Positions 59,719-64,000 of a stretch of 64,000 bases of DNA are shown here, in pieces. The stretch covers positions 62,001-126,000 of the forward strand of contig NZ_KB905729.1 of assembly GCF_000381045.1 (NCBI RefSeq), given 5' to 3'. Numbering within the stretch: position 1 is the stretch's first letter; every line of letters begins with the position of its first letter. This DNA comes from Thermus scotoductus DSM 8553 (lineage in GTDB: Bacteria; Deinococcota; Deinococci; Deinococcales; Thermaceae). Under the pieces are notes generated by a model. It did no database searches. It worked only from the letters and a program-made list of their open reading frames with translations, and had not been told where the DNA came from. The position numbers and the translations under genes were made by a program.

Positions 59719-61461
59719 CTAGTGCTCCGCAGCCTGCCCTGCGCCTTTGGGGATGCGGATATCCTCCACCAGGTGCTGGATGTGCTCAGGGGGTGGGGGC
59801 GTGGCCCGGGAAACCACGTAGGCCACCACGAAGTTCAGGATCATCCCGATGACGCCCACCCCTTCGGCGCTGATGCCGAAGAGGTTCGGGATCACCGGGG
59901 CCGGGGCCCCGAAGATCTGGGGTGCCCGCATCATCCCGATCATGACCGCGGTGAAGATGAGGCCCACCAGGATGCCGGCGATGGCCCCCTCCCGGTTCAT
60001 CCGCTTGTCAAAGATGCCCAGCAGGATGGCGGGGAAGAGGCTCGCCGCCGCCAGACCGAAAGCGAAGGCCACCACCTGGGCCACAAACCCCGGGGGGTTG
60101 ATGCCGAAGTACCCTGATAGGATCACCGCTAGGAGGATGACGATGCGGCCTGCCAAAAGGCGCTGGGCCTCCGTGGCGTTGGGCCGGAAGATGCGGTAGT
60201 AGATGTCGTGGGAAATGGCGCTGGACATGGCCAAAAGCAGGCCCGCAGCCGTGGAGAGGGCGGCTGCCAGACCGCCCGCTGCCACCAAGGCGATGACCCA
60301 CGGGGCCAGCTTGGCCACCTCCGGCGTGGAGAGCACGATGATGTCGTTATCGATGTGAACCTCGTTCTTGCTCTTCTCGTCGGGGGTGTTGAAGTCCGGC
60401 TTACCGCCCTTTAAGGCGAAGGCCCGGCCCGGGGCTACGGTGATCTTCCCGTCCCCATCCTTATCCACGAAGGCCAGCAGCTTGGTCTTCTCCCACTTGG
60501 CCACCCAGTCGATCTGGCGCACTTCCTCCAGGGTCTTGCCGTGCAGGGTGCTGATGAGGTTGTAGCGGGCGAAGGCGGCAAGCGCCGGGGCCGTGGTGTA
60601 GAGGAGGGCGATGAAGAGCAAGGCCCAACCAGCGGAGTAGCGGGCGGAGCGGACGTCGGGCACGGTGTAGAAGCGGATGATCACGTGGGGAAGCCCGGCC
60701 GTACCCACCATCAGGGCCAGGGTGATGGCCAGGATGTCGATCATGGGCTTGCCCTGGAAGGGCTTGGTGTACTCGGTGAAGCCCAGGTCCACCTGGATCT
60801 GGTTCAGGCGGCTCACCAGGTCGCTGAAGGTGAAGGCCAGCTGGGGAATGGGGTTGCCGGTGAGGACGTTGGCGATGGCGATGGCCGGGATCAGGTAGGC
60901 GATGATCAGGACCGTGTACTGGGCCACCTGGGTCCAGGTGATTCCCTTCATGCCGCCCAGCACCGCAAAGAAGGCCACCACCGCCACGCCGATGATGACC
61001 CCGGTGGCGATGTCCACCTGCAGGAAGCGGCTGAACACGATGCCCACACCCCGCATCTGCCCGGCCACGTAGATGAGGGAGATGAAGATGGTGGCGATGG
61101 CAGCCACAGCCCGGGCGGTATGGGAGTAGTAACGATCGCCGATGAAGTCGGGTACCGTGTACTTGCCGTATTTGCGCAGGTATGGGGCCAGGAGCAAAGC
61201 CAGGAGCACATAACCGCCCGTCCAGCCCATGAGGTAGACGGCACCGTCATACCCCATGAAAGAGATAAGTCCCGCCATGGAGATGAAGCTGGCGGCAGAC
61301 ATCCAGTCGGCGGCGGTGGCAGCACCGTTGGCGATAGCGGGTACCCCTCGCCCTGCCACGTAGAACCCTGCGGTTTCCCTAACCCGGCTGGCGTAGCCGA
61401 TGTAGATGTATATGGCAAAGGTGATACCCACAATCAGGTAGGTCCAAGCTTCCACGCTCAT
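59719..61461 (-). CDS. Na+/solute symporter, acetate-permease-like (ActP / VC2705 type)
   Basis: 580 aa, about 13-14 helices of the SSF family. FYVAGRGVPAIANGAATAAD (33-52), SAASFISMAGL and the GLAAALSTAAGLLLAMSSA region are signatures. The extended loop at about 300-380 holds DKDGDGKITV (333-342), an EF-hand-like Ca2+ loop. Together with the 82-aa DUF4212 protein 10 bp upstream it should form a two-subunit monocarboxylate importer. The gene follows DUF4212 on the same transcript. Confidence 0.9.
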   Translation of the reverse strand: MSVEAWTYLIVGITFAIYIYIGYASRVRETAGFYVAGRGVPAIANGAATAADWMSAASFISMAGLISFMGYDGAVYLMGWTGGYVLLALLLAPYLRKYGKYTVPDFIGDRYYSHTARAVAAIATIFISLIYVAGQMRGVGIVFSRFLQVDIATGVIIGVAVVAFFAVLGGMKGITWTQVAQYTVLIIAYLIPAIAIANVLTGNPIPQLAFTFSDLVSRLNQIQVDLGFTEYTKPFQGKPMIDILAITLALMVGTAGLPHVIIRFYTVPDVRSARYSAGWALLFIALLYTTAPALAAFARYNLISTLHGKTLEEVRQIDWVAKWEKTKLLAFVDKDGDGKITVAPGRAFALKGGKPDFNTPDEKSKNEVHIDNDIIVLSTPEVAKLAPWVIALVAAGGLAAALSTAAGLLLAMSSAISHDIYYRIFRPNATEAQRLLAGRIVILLAVILSGYFGINPPGFVAQVVAFAFGLAAASLFPAILLGIFDKRMNREGAIAGILVGLIFTAVMIGMMRAPQIFGAPAPVIPNLFGISAEGVGVIGMILNFVVAYVVSRATPPPPEHIQHLVEDIRIPKGAGQAAEH

Positions 61462-61471
61462 AGCCTTCCTC

Positions 61472-61720
61472 CTATTCGTGTACGCCGTACTGGCGATCCA
61501 ACTGGTCCATCTTCCAGGCGTAGTAGAAAATCAAGATGACAAAGACGTAGATGCTTCCCTGCTGGGCGAACCAGAATCCCAAGGGAAGCGCCCCTAAACG
61601 GATGGCGTTTAGGGGTTCCGCCAGGAGGATGCCAAGGACGTACGAAACCAGGGCCCAAACGATAAGCAGGTTTCGTATAAGGGATGTGTTGGCCTTCCAG
61701 TATCCTTCCAGGTTGCTCAT
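61472..61720 (-). CDS. DUF4212 small symporter subunit
   Basis: 82 aa. YWKANTSLIRNLLIVWALVS and FWFAQQGSIYVFVILIFYYA are the two helices of DUF4212/VC2704-type proteins, always found next to an ActP-like symporter. GGGGGAGGGAG precedes the ATG. It is the first gene of the leftward operon reading to about 52707. Confidence 0.92.
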   Translation of the reverse strand: MSNLEGYWKANTSLIRNLLIVWALVSYVLGILLAEPLNAIRLGALPLGFWFAQQGSIYVFVILIFYYAWKMDQLDRQYGVHE

Positions 61721-61787
61721 AACTCCCTCCCCCGCTAGGGAAGCGCTCTTGGCGCTCTATTGCCTTCCTCCCTCGCGGTTAGGGGCA

Positions 61788-61816
61788 ATCTTAGGGAAGA
61801 GTGAGGAACGTGTCAA
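61788..61816 (-). promoter_or_regulatory. Promoter of the symporter/signalling operon
   Basis: Minus strand: consensus -35 TTGACA (61811-61816), 17-bp spacer, -10 TAAGAT (61788-61793). The leader of about 60 nt carries repeated GCGCTCTTGGCGCTCT words (61744-61759), a possible regulator site. 61721-61910 holds no gene. Confidence 0.75.
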
Positions 61817-61872
61817 GAAACCTAAACTTTGCGGGTATGCGCAAAAGGGGGGGTTTTCTCGGTGAGGAAAGG

Positions 61873-61895
61873 GGGGCTGGGGTGTTCCCAGCCCC
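61873..61895 (-). terminator. Terminator after acs
   Basis: GGGGCTGGG, 5-nt loop, CCCAGCCCC. On the minus strand only CCCTTTCCT follows, so termination may be partial and read-through into the symporter operon is possible. Confidence 0.55.
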
Positions 61896-61910
61896 GAAGG
61901 TAAGGTGGGG

Positions 61911-63794
61911 CTACTCCTCGAGGGTGGAGAGATCCCCCGGGTCCTTGCCCAGCTCCTGGGCCTTGAGGAGGCGGCGCAGGATCTTGCCCGAGCGGGTCTT
62001 GGGAAGCTTGTCCAGGAAGACGATCTCGGAAGGGGTGGCGATGGGACCCAGCTCCCGGCGCACGTGGGCGATGAGGCTTTCCTTAAGCTCCTCCGAGGGA
62101 GTCTGGCCTAGCCGAAGCACCACAAAGGCCTTGATGGCCTCCCCCTTAAGGGGATCGGGTACCCCTATGACCGCCGCCTCGGCCACGGCGGGGTGGGAAA
62201 CCAGGGCGCTTTCCACGTCGGCGGTACCGATGCGGTGGCCCGCCACGTTCAGGACGTCGTCCGCCCGGCCCAGGACGCTAAAATAGCCCTCCTCATCCTT
62301 GCTGGCAATATCTCCGGAAGCGTATACGTTCCCCGGCACCTCCCGCCAGTACTGGAGGTAGCGGTCGTGGTTGCCCCAGACGGTGCGCATCATGTGGGGG
62401 AAGGGGCGCTTCAGGACCAGAAGCCCCCCTTGCCCTGGGGGAACTGGTTTTCCTTCCTCGTTCACCACCTCGGCCTCCACCCCCGGCAGGGCCACCCCGG
62501 CGAAGCCAGGTTTGGCCGGGAGGACCAGGGGGGTGCCCAGGGTGGGCCCGCCCAGCTCCGTCTGCCACCAGTTGTCGGCCACAAACCCCCGCTGGCCCCC
62601 ATCCACCAGGTGCTGGTAAGCCCAGCGCAGGGCCTCAGGGTTTAAGGGTTCCCCGGCCACGGCGATGAGGCGCAGGGAGGAAAGGTCGTATCGGGCAGGC
62701 CACTCGGGGCCGAACTTCATGAAAAGGCGCACCGCGGTGGGGGCGGTGAACATCACGTTTACCCGGTAGCGCTCCACCACCTGCCAGAAGGCCCCGGGGT
62801 CGGGGTAGTCGGGGGCTCCTTCCCGGAGGAGGCTGGTGACCCCCTCCAGGAGGGGGGCGTAGACGATGTAGGAGTGGCCCACGATCCAGCCGATGTCGCT
62901 GGTGGTCCAGAAGACGTCGTCGTCCTTCACGTCAAAGAAGGTGCGCAGGTGGTAGGTGGTGCCCACCATGTACCCCCCGTGGACGTGGACCACGCCTTTG
63001 GGCTTTCCCGTGGAGCCGGAGGTGTAGAGGATGAAGAGGGGGTGCTCGGCGTCCACCATCTCTGCCCGCGCCTCCGGTGGGCTTCCCCAGAGGATTTCCT
63101 GGAAGTCGTAATGCCCCTCGGGAAGCTCCGCCTGGAAGGCCCGCTGGAACCAGACCACCTTTAGGGGCAGGTCCTTGATGGCCTCCTCCACGATGGAGCG
63201 GAGGTCTACTCCCTTTCCCCTCCGGTAGCTCACATCCCCGGCGATGAGGAGCTTGGCCCCGGCGTCCAGGATGCGTTCCCGCAGGGCGCTCACCCCAAGC
63301 CCGGCGTAGACCACGCTGTGGATGGCCCCCAGGTAGGCGGTGGCCAGCATGGCCAGGATGCCCTCGAGGGTTAAGGGCATATAGATGACCACTCGGTCCC
63401 CCTTCTCTACCCCAAGGCGCCTAAGCCCCGTGGCCAGGCGGCGCACCCGGTCCAAGAGCTCCCCGTAGGTGAGCTTTTCCTCCCGGCCGTCCTCGGAGAG
63501 GTAGAGGAGGGCCACCTTGTTCCTGAGACCCCTTTCCACATTGCGTTCCAGGGCGTTGTAGACGGCGTTGGTGGTGCCTCCCAAGAACCAGCGGTGCTCG
63601 GGAAGGTTCCACTCCAGCACCTTTTCAAAGGGCTTCTCCCAGTAGAACCTCCGGGCCCATTCGCCCCAGAAGCCCTCGGGGTCCTCGAGGCTTCGCCGGT
63701 ACTCTTCAGGGAAATTCTGGAGATTCGCCCTAAGGCGCACCTCCTCCGGGGCCCAAAGCCGCTCTTCCGCCTTAAGAAGCTTTTGCACCGCCAT
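61911..63794 (-). CDS. acs: Acetyl-CoA synthetase (acs, copy 1)
   Basis: Activates acetate to acetyl-CoA via acetyl-AMP. 627 aa. P-loop-like FILYTSGSTGKPKGVVHVHG (about 243-262), DIGWIVGHSYIVYAPLL, and WWQTELGG (A5). The A10 motif LPKTRSGKILRRLLKA carries the lysine that is acetylated for control in this family. The ATG at 63794 follows GGAGGAG. It starts inside the end of a second acs gene (23-bp overlap), so the two are translated in series. Confidence 0.95.
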   Translation of the reverse strand: MAVQKLLKAEERLWAPEEVRLRANLQNFPEEYRRSLEDPEGFWGEWARRFYWEKPFEKVLEWNLPEHRWFLGGTTNAVYNALERNVERGLRNKVALLYLSEDGREEKLTYGELLDRVRRLATGLRRLGVEKGDRVVIYMPLTLEGILAMLATAYLGAIHSVVYAGLGVSALRERILDAGAKLLIAGDVSYRRGKGVDLRSIVEEAIKDLPLKVVWFQRAFQAELPEGHYDFQEILWGSPPEARAEMVDAEHPLFILYTSGSTGKPKGVVHVHGGYMVGTTYHLRTFFDVKDDDVFWTTSDIGWIVGHSYIVYAPLLEGVTSLLREGAPDYPDPGAFWQVVERYRVNVMFTAPTAVRLFMKFGPEWPARYDLSSLRLIAVAGEPLNPEALRWAYQHLVDGGQRGFVADNWWQTELGGPTLGTPLVLPAKPGFAGVALPGVEAEVVNEEGKPVPPGQGGLLVLKRPFPHMMRTVWGNHDRYLQYWREVPGNVYASGDIASKDEEGYFSVLGRADDVLNVAGHRIGTADVESALVSHPAVAEAAVIGVPDPLKGEAIKAFVVLRLGQTPSEELKESLIAHVRRELGPIATPSEIVFLDKLPKTRSGKILRRLLKAQELGKDPGDLSTLEE

Positions 63795-64000
63795 ACTCCT
63801 CCTCCAATGCCGAGACATCCCCAGGGTCTACGCCCAGGAGTTCTGCCTTTAGAAGCCGCCTAAGGATCTTGCCGCTTCGGGTACGGGGCAGGCGTTCCAC
63901 GAAGACGATCCGGGGCGGGGGAACCGGCCCCAGATGCCGCAGGAGGTGGGCCTTGATCTTCTCGGCCAGGAGGGCCTTGAGCTCCTCGGGTACCTCCTTC
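63772..64000 (-). CDS. Acetyl-CoA synthetase-like gene, 3' end (acs, copy 2)
   Basis: Partial, running off the window edge. The minus strand reads about 75 codons ending in TAA at 63772-63774, with LPRTRSGKILRRLLKAELLG, the A10 lysine motif of acyl-CoA synthetases. The tail after it (GVDPGDVSALEEEYGG) parallels acs copy 1 (GKDPGDLSTLEE), so this is a tandem paralogue. It lies upstream of copy 1 in the same transcript. Confidence 0.88.
   Translation of the reverse strand, partial: KEVPEELKALLAEKIKAHLLRHLGPVPPPRIVFVERLPRTRSGKILRRLLKAELLGVDPGDVSALEEEYGGAKAS

Overview
The window is chromosomal DNA from a Thermus species. The very high GC content, the near-identity (from memory) of the sigma factor core to Thermus SigA, the futalosine menaquinone genes, the two-subunit aspartokinase and many leaderless promoters (a -10 box 6-7 nt before the start codon) all fit. 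I cannot name the species. There are about 60 genes, tightly packed, often with ATGA-type overlaps.

Layout. 1-4924: the end of an integrated element, closed on the right by a 45-bp tRNA-Val(CAC) 3' fragment (4880-4924). It holds a ClpB-D2-like ATPase, a pair of small membrane proteins, an unknown 545-aa protein whose C-terminal half is laid out like a sigma-70 factor, an iteron-like cluster and an XRE repressor with three operator-like sites. 4976-9612: polyphosphate locus (aquaglyceroporin, ppk / ppx, sixA-like). 9749-14161: malic enzyme, then nurA-herA. 14162-14552: first copy of a small IS200/IS605-like element. 14568-18877: glycine cleavage system gcvT-H-PA-PB. 18950-23769: ribF, Nudix, a cytochrome-like gene remnant, a 2H phosphoesterase, the main sigma factor and rsmC. 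23858-26290: aspartokinase and malate dehydrogenase. 26330-34022: primase, a cyclase/ATPase signalling protein, an MrfA-type helicase and an acetyltransferase. 34051-40285: PIG-L deacetylase, scpB, tsaC, pilC, EVE protein, glcD-like oxidase, GGDEF protein. 40300-42577: aroF-tyrA behind a complete transcription attenuator. 42631-43012: second copy of the small element. 43009-46300: VOC protein, YceI protein, mqnA, mqnE. 46335-52710: small membrane and PIN-like genes, a LacI regulator, plsY-like, FAH, MBL, purN, purD. 52707-64000: an acetate-utilisation and signalling cluster running leftward: two acs genes, DUF4212, Na+/solute symporter, small membrane protein, DUF294 nucleotidyltransferase, 58-aa membrane protein, symporter-kinase, receiver-only regulator, and a membrane sensor fused to a DnaQ-like exonuclease.

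How it works together. Strongest new observation: the aroF-tyrA leader encodes a 21-aa peptide with Tyr-Phe-Gly-Phe-Tyr-Tyr at codons 7-12, inside mutually exclusive hairpins ending in a terminator just before the aroF ribosome site. This is textbook ribosome-mediated attenuation by aromatic amino acids. The acetate cluster joins acetate uptake and activation to a CbrA/CrbS-like sensor, with an exonuclease domain as a possible unusual output. The two IS200/IS605-like elements carry no transposase; their right ends look like TnpB omega-RNA scaffolds. No CRISPR array, rRNA gene or intact tRNA gene was seen.
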